32,269 bases of DNA from an uncultured Prevotellaceae bacterium (GTDB taxonomy: Bacteria > Bacteroidota > Bacteroidia > Bacteroidales > Bacteroidaceae): NCBI GenBank assembly GCA_902767045.1, contig CACXFT010000117.1, positions 1 to 32,269 of the forward strand, read 5' to 3'. Under the pieces are notes generated by a model. It made no database searches and was not told the DNA's origin. It saw nothing but the letters and a program-made list of their open reading frames with translations. Below are positions 1 through 7,716 of this stretch, one piece after another. A program made the translations under genes and the position numbers. Each line of letters starts with the position of its first letter. Position 1 is the stretch's first letter.

Positions 1-1377
1 ACCATCATTTCGCTAAAGGAACAGCTCAAAGACCTGAACCATCAAATCTTCCTCGCTAAGCGCAACATCGACAAACAGCGGCTGAAAGACAAAATCAAAT
101 CCACCCGCAAAGCACTCGCCAAAGCCATCGAAGACACCGGCTTCGTCAATCCTGGTGCCGCCCAACAACTTGCCGACTGGGATATGTTCGAGCAGAATAA
201 CCATGCAACCTTCTTCGATGCCGAATGGATGTTTGGAGTAAAAGGAGGGTTTGATATTGTGATTGGGAATCCGCCGTATGTGAATGTCAAAAGAGGAATA
301 GATGCCAGCCAAAAACAGATTTTCCAGAATACTTTTTACACAGCCGTTGGACAGTATGACTTGTTCGTGTTATTTATTGAACTATCCTTGTCAATTGGGA
401 AGATTGTATCTATGATAGTCCCAAAACCACTGTTAAGCAATGAAAATTATGTTAGGTGCAGAGAACTCTTATTGAAAAGAAAGCTTACGCAAATTGTAAC
501 AGGAAGTGGTGTGTTTGAGAATGCGGGTGTCGAATCTTGCATATTTCTTGATACGGTATACTCCAATGCGAAAGAGATTACTATTTATAAATATACAAAA
601 CAAGGATTTGTCTACAAAAGTGCATTACCTTGTAATTATTACAAGGGGGCAAAATCGAATGTGATTTCTACAGAAATAAAGAATGGCGATGATGTCATTA
701 TACAGAAAATTAATACTCATGAAAGGTTTAACAGTATTCTTGAAATAAGACGGGGAGTCGAAGCTGGAAAGAAAGACGACTCTATAGTAGACTATGTTAC
801 AGAATGCAAACTACTCAGAGGGCAAGATGTATCTACCTATTCTATTGATTTTAGTAACAGATATATCATATTCGACCAATTTGATACAGCCAAGTTTAAG
901 AGCCGATCTCTTTATACTAATCCAAAAATTTTGATACGTCGTGTATCCAATCAGATACTAGCAACTTATGACGAGGAGGGTTTTGTTGTATTAAACACTG
1001 TCTATTGCGTCTCAAAGAAAAAGGGCGAAAAACATGACCTAAAATATTATCTTGCTGTCTTGAATTCACGCATTATATCATTTTGGTTTGTGAAAACCTA
1101 TTGTAATACAGACAAGTTGTTCCCATACATAAGAACATCTCAGCTTCAGCAAATCCCATTTGCTGAGCCTGATAAACTAACGGAAGACACCATAGTATAT
1201 ATAGTAGAACTGATTCTCTCTACAAAGAAAGCTAATCCCTCTGCCGACACCTCCGTCTTAGAACAGCAAATCGACCTCCTGGTCTATCACCTCTACGGCC
1301 TGACCTATGACGAAGTGCTGATTGTTGACCCTGAGACACCGATAACGAAAGAAGAATACGAGAAAAGAAACACTTGA
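1..1377 (+). CDS. Eco57I-type restriction-modification enzyme, 3' portion (partial)
   Basis: The reading frame is open from base 1 to the stop at 1375-1377, so the gene begins before the window; the first in-window ATG at 184 is not its start. The translated part opens with a helical charged stretch, then shows FDIVIGNPPYVNV (NPPY at about bases 268-279), the catalytic motif IV of N6-adenine DNA methyltransferases. Downstream about 300 residues lack catalytic motifs and contain a RRGVEAGKKDD and a RTSQLQQIPF segment, typical of the TaqI-like C-terminal specificity domain of Eco57I-class (type IIG) enzymes. Such proteins combine cleavage, methylation and recognition in one chain; any nuclease domain would lie upstream, outside the window. 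A hairpin follows the stop directly. The middle section (about 340-1200) is clearly more A+T rich than its surroundings, suggesting horizontal transfer or exchange of the specificity domain. Family is confident; exact type and recognition site are unknown. Confidence 0.85.
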   Translation, partial: TIISLKEQLKDLNHQIFLAKRNIDKQRLKDKIKSTRKALAKAIEDTGFVNPGAAQQLADWDMFEQNNHATFFDAEWMFGVKGGFDIVIGNPPYVNVKRGIDASQKQIFQNTFYTAVGQYDLFVLFIELSLSIGKIVSMIVPKPLLSNENYVRCRELLLKRKLTQIVTGSGVFENAGVESCIFLDTVYSNAKEITIYKYTKQGFVYKSALPCNYYKGAKSNVISTEIKNGDDVIIQKINTHERFNSILEIRRGVEAGKKDDSIVDYVTECKLLRGQDVSTYSIDFSNRYIIFDQFDTAKFKSRSLYTNPKILIRRVSNQILATYDEEGFVVLNTVYCVSKKKGEKHDLKYYLAVLNSRIISFWFVKTYCNTDKLFPYIRTSQLQQIPFAEPDKLTEDTIVYIVELILSTKKANPSADTSVLEQQIDLLVYHLYGLTYDEVLIVDPETPITKEEYEKRNT

Positions 1378-1382
1378 GGGAG

Positions 1383-1408
1383 CACAGGGGAGCAGTCTCT
1401 CCCCTGTG
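1383..1408. terminator. Bidirectional hairpin terminator
   Basis: Perfect 10-bp inverted repeat CACAGGGGAG / CTCCCCTGTG with a 6-base loop, followed on the plus strand by a T-rich run (TCATTCTTTT). It lies 5 bases after the restriction-modification stop and ends one base before the toxin stop on the other strand, so it can end both convergent transcripts. Confidence 0.75.
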
Positions 1409-1840
1409 TCATTCTTTTGCTTTCTGCACAAATTCTGCTGGTGTCATCACTAGTATATCCAAATCGTTGAAGCCTTTCTTATCACGGGTAATCACCAAGT
1501 CTGGATGATAGTGAAGTGCCGACAGATATTGAACTGCATCTTCGTAGTCGTATGGCTCAAGACTCGCCGCCTGCTCCAGAACAGAAGCATCAACATTGCT
1601 TACAGTGAACATCCGCAACATTGTCTTTATCTGTTCCAAAACAGCATCACCATTGTAGTGTTTAGGCAGTACATAGGCACAGTTCACAATGCTGAGAGAA
1701 GAAACTATACCTATCAACCGCCCCTCGTCAATCATGGAAAAGATGACAGCGGCATCCTGACAGAATCCTTCGCGATGGGCGAGGTGGTCAAGCAACACAT
1801 TGGTGTCTATCAATGCTTTTATTTTGTCCATTCCTTCCAA
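1409..1840 (-). CDS. PIN-domain ribonuclease, VapC-like toxin
   Basis: A 143-residue protein with the layout of a PIN-domain nuclease: IDTNVLLDHL at the N-terminus (D12, D18), DYEDAVQYL (D98, D101) and VITRDKKGF (D120) near the C-terminus. These acidic residues form the metal site that cleaves RNA in VapC toxins. The upstream 88-residue gene overlaps its start by 22 bases, the usual antitoxin-toxin coupling; an internal ATG at 1831 (MDKIKAL) would shorten the overlap to 13 bases and is an equally plausible start. It sits between a restriction-modification gene and a terminator hairpin. The PIN fold is well supported; toxicity and the RNA target are inference from family and context. Confidence 0.85.
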   Translation of the reverse strand: MEGMDKIKALIDTNVLLDHLAHREGFCQDAAVIFSMIDEGRLIGIVSSLSIVNCAYVLPKHYNGDAVLEQIKTMLRMFTVSNVDASVLEQAASLEPYDYEDAVQYLSALHYHPDLVITRDKKGFNDLDILVMTPAEFVQKAKE

Positions 1841-2085
1841 CGCTCTTCAAGTTCCTTTTCCAAGTCAACGCCTTCCGGCAATTTACCCAAAGTCATTGCC
1901 ATCACCTTTGCTGATGGATTATAGTCCTTTGGAATCTTCGGAAATACCAGTTCTCCTTTTTTCTGCTTCTTTTCCACGCTTTCCGCTGCCTCCATCAAAT
2001 GGCTGGCCAGCCAGCGTTGATTGCTTGCTGTGAGTGAAAGCCCCTGGATGTAACTCCACAGATTGTTGAGCGAAATTGCGTTCAT
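1819..2085 (-). CDS. Putative antitoxin partner of the PIN toxin
   Basis: An 88-residue, highly charged small protein. The first 35 residues (SLNNLWSYIQGLSLTASNQR and following) look helical and could dimerise or bind DNA, while the C-terminal third is acidic and basic in turn (LEKELEERWKEW), the kind of flexible helix that wraps a PIN toxin. No ribbon-helix-helix or AbrB motif is recognisable. The assignment rests mainly on position: first gene of a two-gene unit, 22-base overlap with the PIN gene, and a phylum-type -7 promoter element about 25 bases upstream. Autoregulation is probable for such modules but no clear operator was seen. Confidence 0.65.
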   Translation of the reverse strand: MNAISLNNLWSYIQGLSLTASNQRWLASHLMEAAESVEKKQKKGELVFPKIPKDYNPSAKVMAMTLGKLPEGVDLEKELEERWKEWTK

Positions 2086-2110
2086 ATTCTATCTATTTTG
2101 TTTATGTTTG

Positions 2111-2118
2111 CAAAAATA
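2111..2118 (-). promoter_or_regulatory. -7 element for the toxin-antitoxin operon
   Basis: On the minus strand the bases read TATTTTTG, matching TAnnTTTG, 26 bases before the antitoxin ATG. A TTTG at the expected -33 distance is not obvious, so only the -7 element is claimed. Confidence 0.5.
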
Positions 2119-2162
2119 CTAAAAAAATCCAGATCTTAACCTCATTTATATAAAAATGTGAC

Positions 2163-2178
2163 AAACTACCTGTAGTTT
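2163..2178. terminator. Short palindrome downstream of the deacetylase gene
   Basis: AAACTAC and GTAGTTT flank a 2-base centre. It lies 31 bases beyond the deacetylase stop and about 80 bases upstream of the antitoxin start. On the minus strand it is followed within a few bases by a T-rich stretch, so a weak terminator is possible; an operator is an alternative. The rest of the 2086-2208 spacer is A+T rich without other visible features. Confidence 0.35.
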
Positions 2179-2208
2179 ATCGAATGCTTACAAAGAAAGC
2201 ACACAAGC

Positions 2209-2820
2209 TTATTCGAACACTTGAAAGGTGTAGCCCTGATTGCGAAGCCAGGTGAGGGCTTCGGGCAGAGCCGTGTGAAGTTTATCGATGCTTTTGAGCG
2301 AATCGTGGAAAGTGATGATGGAACCGTTGCGGGCATACTTCTTCACATTCTCAACCACATCGGCAGCTGTTGTCCACTTCGAATAGTCGCGCGTAACAAC
2401 ATCCCACATCACTATCTTGAAATATTTGTGCAACCAGTAGTATTCGCTGGGGCGCATCCACCCGTGCGGCGGACGGAACAGATGGGAGTGGATCAGCTCG
2501 TTGGCCTGATAGGTATTAATAATGTAGGTAACGTTCCAATGCTTGAATGCCCCAAGGTGGTTGAACGTGTGGTTGCCCACCTGATGCCCCTCGTCAACAA
2601 TCTGCTGGAACAGCTCGGGGTATTTTCTCACGTTGTCGCCCACCATAAAGAAAGTGGCCTTGGCATTGAAGTCGCGCAGCGTTTGCAGAATGAAAGGCGT
2701 GGCCTGGGGAATGGGCCCGTCGTCGAAGGTGAGATACACTTCACGCTTCGTGGGGTCCATTCTCCAGATTGCCTTCGGATAAATCCATCGCAACCATTTG
2801 GCAGGCTGTTCAATAAACAT
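2209..2820 (-). CDS. Polysaccharide deacetylase (NodB-homology family)
   Basis: A 203-residue protein covering one NodB domain. The defining motifs are present: TFDDGP (D33 catalytic base, D34 metal ligand), NHTFNH (metal ligands H84 and H88) and RPPHG at about 116-120. A late IITFHDS segment supplies the usual second histidine. The family removes N- or O-acetyl groups from peptidoglycan, chitin-like or surface polysaccharides with a zinc-type metal. There is no clear signal peptide; the N-terminus (KWLRWIYPKAIW) is hydrophobic but not a standard leader. It follows the DUF2723 gene by 17 bases on the same strand, so the two are probably co-transcribed and may act on the same cell-surface glycan. 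Substrate cannot be told from the sequence. Confidence 0.9.
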   Translation of the reverse strand: MFIEQPAKWLRWIYPKAIWRMDPTKREVYLTFDDGPIPQATPFILQTLRDFNAKATFFMVGDNVRKYPELFQQIVDEGHQVGNHTFNHLGAFKHWNVTYIINTYQANELIHSHLFRPPHGWMRPSEYYWLHKYFKIVMWDVVTRDYSKWTTAADVVENVKKYARNGSIITFHDSLKSIDKLHTALPEALTWLRNQGYTFQVFE

Positions 2821-2837
2821 ACTTACCGGCGATATTT

Positions 2838-5800
2838 TTAATCGTAATCGGGAACGTTGCCGCCCTTGGCCATAAACAAAGAATAGAGCTTTGCATTCTC
2901 TGTTTTCAGTTTCTCGGCCGCTGGTTTGTCAACGAGTTCGGCAACGCCAACCAGTCGCGAAAGCACATAGAAATGGCGCAGGCATTCGGTATTCGACTGT
3001 TGGAATCTGTTTTCGCTCAGATTCAAATACCAATTGAGGTACTGCGTAGAGTTCTTCCACAGTTCACGAACAAGCGCCATGGCCGGAGCCTTCATTCCCA
3101 GCAGAGCATAGGCATGAGCCTCATCGAGCGAGCCGCTGCGATAGTTCACCGGCACGTTGTAGGTGGGAATTTCTTTCTTCATCTTCGCCAGCACATTCTT
3201 CGCCATCTGTTCTTTTCCTTCGTTGATGAGGTTCAGTGCAAGCTGAGCCATCAGCGTGCGGTGGGTGTAGCACATGCGCAGGAGCGTTTCGTCGATGTAG
3301 AGCCCGGGAGTAGAAAGTCCGCCAAACTTGAAGCGGGTCATCACGTTCTTGTAGGTTTTTTCTGTATCGAACGATTTAGCTCCTTCCACGGGCATGCCGT
3401 TGATGTTGGTAGTGAACGGTGTGATGCGGTTGGCAAGTCCCTCTTGCACGAAGTTGTCGCCCAGGTTCATGTAGTTGCTCTCGCCAACAGTCATGGCCAC
3501 ATAGATGGGGCGCACCCAGTTGGATTGTGCAATCAGTTCGAGCATCATCAGGTCGCCTTTGTAGAGCGAGCGCTTTCCGGCAAGCGAGATAACCATCTTG
3601 TCGGGGATGGAGTCGGCAGCCATCAACATGCCACTCTTGCGCACGGCCTCTTTATCGATGGTCACATAAACGGTGTCGGTGGGAATAACGTGCAAATCCT
3701 TATTGTTACCGCGCACCCAGTATTTCAGGATGTTCTTCAGTTCGAAGGGTTCGTCGCCAAACTGCTGCTTGGCCAGGTAAGGCTGGTCTTGGTAATACTC
3801 CAGCACCTGTTCCTTGAAACTAGGCACCACCTCCACATAGTCGTTAGTACCCGAGCAATACTCCAACCTCGACCATGTGATGGGCAGCGAGGGCGAATCG
3901 TAGGCCGGACGCTTCATCTGGTCGATATACCAGTCGGTTTGCAGATAGCTGAGGTTGCACACGCGTGCATCGGTACGGAATCCCTCCACATCCTGGTTAT
4001 ACCACAGGGGGAAGGTATCGTTGTCGCCGTTGGTGAAGATGATGGGGTTGCCCTCATCTTGTAGCGTCATCAAGTAGTTCTGTCCGAAGTCGCGACAAGT
4101 GTATCGTCCGCTGCGGTCGTGGTCGTCCCAGTTCTGCGATGCCATTTGCACAGGTACCAGCAGCGTAGCCAGTGCCACCACTGCCGACACGAGCACTCCG
4201 TTGAGTTTGCAATATTTCTTGAGCAGGTCTATGATGGCCGCTACACCTATTCCGCACCAGATGGCATAGGCATAGAACGAACCGGCATAGGCGTAGTCGC
4301 GCTCACGGGGCTGCGAGGGAGTCTGGTTCAGATAGATAACGATGGCGAGACCGGTCATGAAGAAGAGGAAGAACACCACCCAGAACTGCCGTATGCCACG
4401 CTTTCCGCGCCAAGCCTGCCAGAAGAGGCCGATGAGACCTAAGAGCAGTGGCAGACAGTAGTAGACGTTATGCCCCTTGTTCATTTTCAGCTCGTCGGGC
4501 AACAGGTCTTGGTTGCCGAGCATGGCATTGTCGATGAAGCTGATACCCGTGAGCCAGTTACCATGCTCCAGTTCGCCATGGCCCTGTATGTCGTTCTGCC
4601 TTCCGGCGAAGTTCCACATGAAGTAGCGCCAATACATGAAGTTGCACTGGTAAGAGAGGAAGAAGCGGATGTTCTCTGCCTGTGTGGGCATCTTCACCTT
4701 GATGTTTTCTCCGCATCGGTCGTAGTCTACTTCTGTTCCGTCGACTCCGCCCATCCAGCTTTCATAGTCTTGCGTGTGGGCTGCATCGTGCATGCGGGGG
4801 AAGAGCATGTTCTGTGCATAGATGTAATTGTTCTTATGGCTCACCACAAAGTAGGAGTCTTTCTCGTCGGCCGATGCTTTCTCCTTTCGGCTGTAGATGG
4901 GGGCACCCTCTTCGAACCGCGGTTTGCACATGTTGCCCTCGATGTCGAGCGCCACTTGCGAGCTGTAGGCCTGTCCGTAGAGCAAGGGGCGGTCGCCATA
5001 CTGTTCGCGGCTGAGGTAGTTGCCCAGTGTGAAGATATCCTCGGGCGAGTTCTGGTCCATGGGCGGATTGGCCGACGAGCGGATGACGATAACCGCATAC
5101 GACGAGTAGCCAATCATGAGCATGAGCAGACAGAGCAGTGTGGTGTTTTTGATGCGTGCCGAGATGAGGGGAATCTTCTTCTTCTCGATGGTTTTATGGT
5201 AGTTGAGTGCAAACCAGAGTGCTGCCAACACAATCACCCCGATGGCCACAGCCGACCACCCATAGCCATAGAACGGAATGCCGAGCATGCCCACGCTGAG
5301 CAGGAAAGCAATGTTCTGGCGTTTCTGGCTCTTGTCTTGATAGGTTTCGTAGATTGCCCATATAACCACTGCCACCAACAGGAAGATGTAGATGATTTCT
5401 CCGGTGTTGAAGGGGCATCCGAGTGTGTTCACGAAGAAGAGTTCGAACCATCCGCCCACGGTGATGATGCCGGGCACCACCCCATAGAGCACGGCGGCCA
5501 CAATCACAAACGAAACAGCCAGTGCTATGAGCGAGCCCTTGGTTTCGATGTTGGGGAACCGCTTGTAGCAATAGACCAGCACGATGGCAGGAATGCACAG
5601 CAGATTGAGCAGGTGCACACCAATGCTCAGTCCGGTCATATAAGCAATGAGCACCAGCCAGCGGTCGCTGTGAGGTTCATCGGCATGATCTTCCCATTTC
5701 AGAATGAGCCAGAACACCACGGCAGTGAAGGCCGACGAATAGGCATACACCTCACCCTCCACAGCCGAGAACCAGAACGTGTCGCTGAAGGTATAGATGA

Positions 5801-6185
5801 GTGCTCCCACCAGTCCGCTCGCTTCTATTGCAATGAGCTTAGAAGTGGAAAGCTCGCTCCAGTCTTTCAGTATGAGTCGGCGCGTGAGATGGGTAATGCT
5901 CCAGAAAAGGAACAAGATGGTGGTGGCCGAGAGCAGTGCGCTCATGATGTTCACCATGTAAGCCACCTGCGAGGGGTCGCTGGCAAACTGCGAGAACAAG
6001 TTGGCCGTGAGCATAAAGAATGGCGCACCCGGTGGATGTCCCACCTCAAGTTTGTAGCCTGTTGAAATAAACTCAGGACAGTCCCAGAAAGAGGCTGTAG
6101 GTTCGATTGTGGAGCAATAGACGAAGGCTGCGATGGCAAAGGCCAGCCAGCCCATAACGTTGTCCACCAGTCTGTACTGTTTCAT
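2838..6185 (-). CDS. DUF2723 (TMEM260-like) multi-pass membrane protein, GT-C fold
   Basis: A 1115-residue protein with about a dozen hydrophobic segments in the first 400 residues and another cluster near 570-680, then a large soluble C-terminal half. The first extracytoplasmic loop has WDCPEF (D35, E38) followed by GHPPGAP (50-55); an acidic residue in this loop is the hallmark of membrane GT-C glycosyltransferases that use lipid-linked sugars. DUF2723 is the family of human TMEM260, shown to be a protein O-mannosyltransferase. By extension this protein may transfer a sugar to exported proteins, but acceptor and donor are unknown here. The start at 6185 follows a -7 element by about 40 bases. 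The polysaccharide deacetylase lies 17 bases downstream. The plus strand carries a 531-codon open frame through this gene, rejected as a shadow. Confidence 0.88.
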   Translation of the reverse strand: MKQYRLVDNVMGWLAFAIAAFVYCSTIEPTASFWDCPEFISTGYKLEVGHPPGAPFFMLTANLFSQFASDPSQVAYMVNIMSALLSATTILFLFWSITHLTRRLILKDWSELSTSKLIAIEASGLVGALIYTFSDTFWFSAVEGEVYAYSSAFTAVVFWLILKWEDHADEPHSDRWLVLIAYMTGLSIGVHLLNLLCIPAIVLVYCYKRFPNIETKGSLIALAVSFVIVAAVLYGVVPGIITVGGWFELFFVNTLGCPFNTGEIIYIFLLVAVVIWAIYETYQDKSQKRQNIAFLLSVGMLGIPFYGYGWSAVAIGVIVLAALWFALNYHKTIEKKKIPLISARIKNTTLLCLLMLMIGYSSYAVIVIRSSANPPMDQNSPEDIFTLGNYLSREQYGDRPLLYGQAYSSQVALDIEGNMCKPRFEEGAPIYSRKEKASADEKDSYFVVSHKNNYIYAQNMLFPRMHDAAHTQDYESWMGGVDGTEVDYDRCGENIKVKMPTQAENIRFFLSYQCNFMYWRYFMWNFAGRQNDIQGHGELEHGNWLTGISFIDNAMLGNQDLLPDELKMNKGHNVYYCLPLLLGLIGLFWQAWRGKRGIRQFWVVFFLFFMTGLAIVIYLNQTPSQPRERDYAYAGSFYAYAIWCGIGVAAIIDLLKKYCKLNGVLVSAVVALATLLVPVQMASQNWDDHDRSGRYTCRDFGQNYLMTLQDEGNPIIFTNGDNDTFPLWYNQDVEGFRTDARVCNLSYLQTDWYIDQMKRPAYDSPSLPITWSRLEYCSGTNDYVEVVPSFKEQVLEYYQDQPYLAKQQFGDEPFELKNILKYWVRGNNKDLHVIPTDTVYVTIDKEAVRKSGMLMAADSIPDKMVISLAGKRSLYKGDLMMLELIAQSNWVRPIYVAMTVGESNYMNLGDNFVQEGLANRITPFTTNINGMPVEGAKSFDTEKTYKNVMTRFKFGGLSTPGLYIDETLLRMCYTHRTLMAQLALNLINEGKEQMAKNVLAKMKKEIPTYNVPVNYRSGSLDEAHAYALLGMKAPAMALVRELWKNSTQYLNWYLNLSENRFQQSNTECLRHFYVLSRLVGVAELVDKPAAEKLKTENAKLYSLFMAKGGNVPDYD

Positions 6186-6193
6186 TTATTGTT

Positions 6194-6234
6194 AACTAAG
6201 TTAGTTTTAAACTCGCAATTTTCGGGCAAAGTTA
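6194..6234 (-). promoter_or_regulatory. -7 element and small palindrome before the DUF2723 gene
   Basis: Minus-strand TAACTTTG (6227-6234) matches TAnnTTTG. A TTTG lies 23 bases further upstream (6258-6261), longer than the usual 19-20, so the -33 assignment is weak. Between the -7 and the ATG a 13-bp palindrome AACTAA G TTAGTT (6194-6206) overlaps the leader and could be an operator. Confidence 0.5.
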
Positions 6235-6296
6235 CAAAGTTTTTTCCGAATACCTGCCAAACAATGTCCTTATAAGTGTTAATATTCGCTTAAAAG

Positions 6297-6749
6297 TTAA
6301 ATCAAGAGGCTTGCACCGAACACAAGGAGCAGGTAGCGGAGGAACTTTCCGATGGTGATGCTGGTGATGGATATAACCACATTGGCCCGCATGAGTCCGA
6401 GCATGATGGTGATGGCAGACCCCAACAAGGGGAGGAAAGCAAAGAACCCCATCCAGGCCCCGCGCCCGCCCATGAATTTCTCGGCTTTGTCAAGCGATTC
6501 TTTTTTCACATGCAGATATTTCTCAATCCAGTCGAGCCTTCCCATGCGCCCTACCCCATAGTTGAACATGCCGCCCACCACATTGCCAATGGTTCCATAA
6601 ACCACCAGCCCCCAGGGGTCGAGTCCGGCGGCCTGCAGTCCCACCATCACAGCCTCGCTGCTAAAGGGGAAGAAGCTTCCGGCCAGGAATGCAGCCATGA
6701 GCATGCCCCAATAGCCAAAGTCTATTAGAAACTGAATGAAGGCATCCAT
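6297..6749 (-). CDS. YqaA/DedA-like (VTT domain) inner-membrane protein
   Basis: A 150-residue membrane protein with FAGSFF-like N-terminal segment (FLAGSFFPFSSEAVMVGL), a conserved glycine-rich reentrant region GTIGNVVGGMFNYGVGRMG (about 53-71) and a terminal FLPLLGSAITIMLGLMR segment. This pattern is that of the YqaA branch of DedA/VTT proteins, which are linked to lipid scrambling, membrane potential and resistance to envelope stress. The start overlaps the 3' end of the upstream membrane-protein gene by 25 bases, so it is the last gene of the long minus-strand operon. It is at the short end for the family but has the conserved core. No strong terminator hairpin was found in 6250-6296. Confidence 0.85.
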   Translation of the reverse strand: MDAFIQFLIDFGYWGMLMAAFLAGSFFPFSSEAVMVGLQAAGLDPWGLVVYGTIGNVVGGMFNYGVGRMGRLDWIEKYLHVKKESLDKAEKFMGGRGAWMGFFAFLPLLGSAITIMLGLMRANVVISITSITIGKFLRYLLLVFGASLLI

Positions 6750-7711
6750 AGGTTGAAAGCAGTGAGCAACAGGGTTGCAAGCACCATGAAGAGAAAGCTG
6801 ATGTTAGAAAGCTTGCTGTGGGTGAGTGCAATGAAATGACCCACCAAGGGGGCTGTCACCACCATGAGAAGGCGCATGAGGGTATCGAAGTGCTGAGGTT
6901 GCGACACCAGGAACAAGGTGATGACGAACACGGTGAGCATGAATGCCTCATACTCCATGCGGGTGCGAATCTTGTCTTGATAGCTGTAACGGAGAAAGTG
7001 CACTGCTCCCGTTAGGGCAAGCAGAACAACCCAACAGAGCATGGCCACCCTATTAAGTCCGAGTGAAGCAACGTTGCCCACCTGACCAAACACGGCAATG
7101 GTTTCGAAATGGTGTGGCACCAGCATAAACCGACCAGTGTAAACACTATAGGCACTAAGAAACCAATAGGGAACAGAAAAGCCAAACAAAGAGGCAAGAA
7201 ACGTTTTCACACTCATTGCCAACATGTAAACGGCGAGCAAGAACCAGCACATAGGCAGCATGAAAACAATGTGCGGAAAAGCCATGCTTGCCATTCCCAA
7301 GCAGAAGAAAGCTGCAAACACCTGGCCCACAGCATTCTTGTTTTGGTAAGTGCTGAACAGCAAAATAAAGAAAACGATGAAACAAACCTGCACCAGGTCG
7401 GCTCCCCACGGCACATTCAACAGCAATGTTGCCGGCTCGCTGGCACTGCCCCGTGGTGGCAGTGCCAGCAGCATGGCGCTGAGAAAGAGGAACGAACACG
7501 ACACCATGCGACTGAAGATGCGTATGAGTGCATAGGTGTTGTTGAGTAGCATCAGCAGGAACGTTGTCACCCCCAGAAAGGCGAAAGACAACAAGTTTCC
7601 ATGTTGCACCCCCAGCCAGCTCACAAGAAAAACCAGTATGCCATAGATCAATGCCAAGGGCAGCGACAATTTACTCTCAGCAACTTTGTTCTGTATTCGT
7701 TTATTAATCAC
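6725..7711 (-). CDS. Multi-pass membrane protein of unknown function
   Basis: A 328-residue protein made almost entirely of hydrophobic segments, about nine or ten predicted passes, with short charged loops (YSYQDKIRTRMEYEAF near residue 245). I do not recognise a named family. It starts 5 bases downstream of the purD stop and its end overlaps the YqaA-like gene by 25 bases, so translation of all three is probably coupled. The arrangement hints at a Bacteroidota-specific envelope role rather than a purine role, but function is unknown. One hydrophilic loop (LPPRGSASE) is encoded by a perfect 12-bp hairpin at 7439-7469, which looks like a small insertion. Confidence 0.75.
   Translation of the reverse strand: MINKRIQNKVAESKLSLPLALIYGILVFLVSWLGVQHGNLLSFAFLGVTTFLLMLLNNTYALIRIFSRMVSCSFLFLSAMLLALPPRGSASEPATLLLNVPWGADLVQVCFIVFFILLFSTYQNKNAVGQVFAAFFCLGMASMAFPHIVFMLPMCWFLLAVYMLAMSVKTFLASLFGFSVPYWFLSAYSVYTGRFMLVPHHFETIAVFGQVGNVASLGLNRVAMLCWVVLLALTGAVHFLRYSYQDKIRTRMEYEAFMLTVFVITLFLVSQPQHFDTLMRLLMVVTAPLVGHFIALTHSKLSNISFLFMVLATLLLTAFNLWMPSFSF
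7439..7469. repeat. Perfect 12-bp hairpin inside a membrane-protein gene
   Basis: GCTGGCACTGCC and its exact complement flank a 7-base loop (CCGTGGT). On the coding strand it specifies LLALPPRGSA, a polar loop between hydrophobic segments. Perfect 12-bp arms are unusual in coding sequence; the PPRG peptide resembles the palindromic repeat family seen elsewhere in the window, but nucleotide identity to it is low. Confidence 0.6.
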
Positions 7712-7716
7712 GTTGT

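Noticed and set aside
4470..6065. 531-codon open frame on the plus strand
   Set aside because: It is antisense to the well-supported DUF2723 gene, is rich in His, Glu and Gln as shadows of such genes are, and shows no domain.
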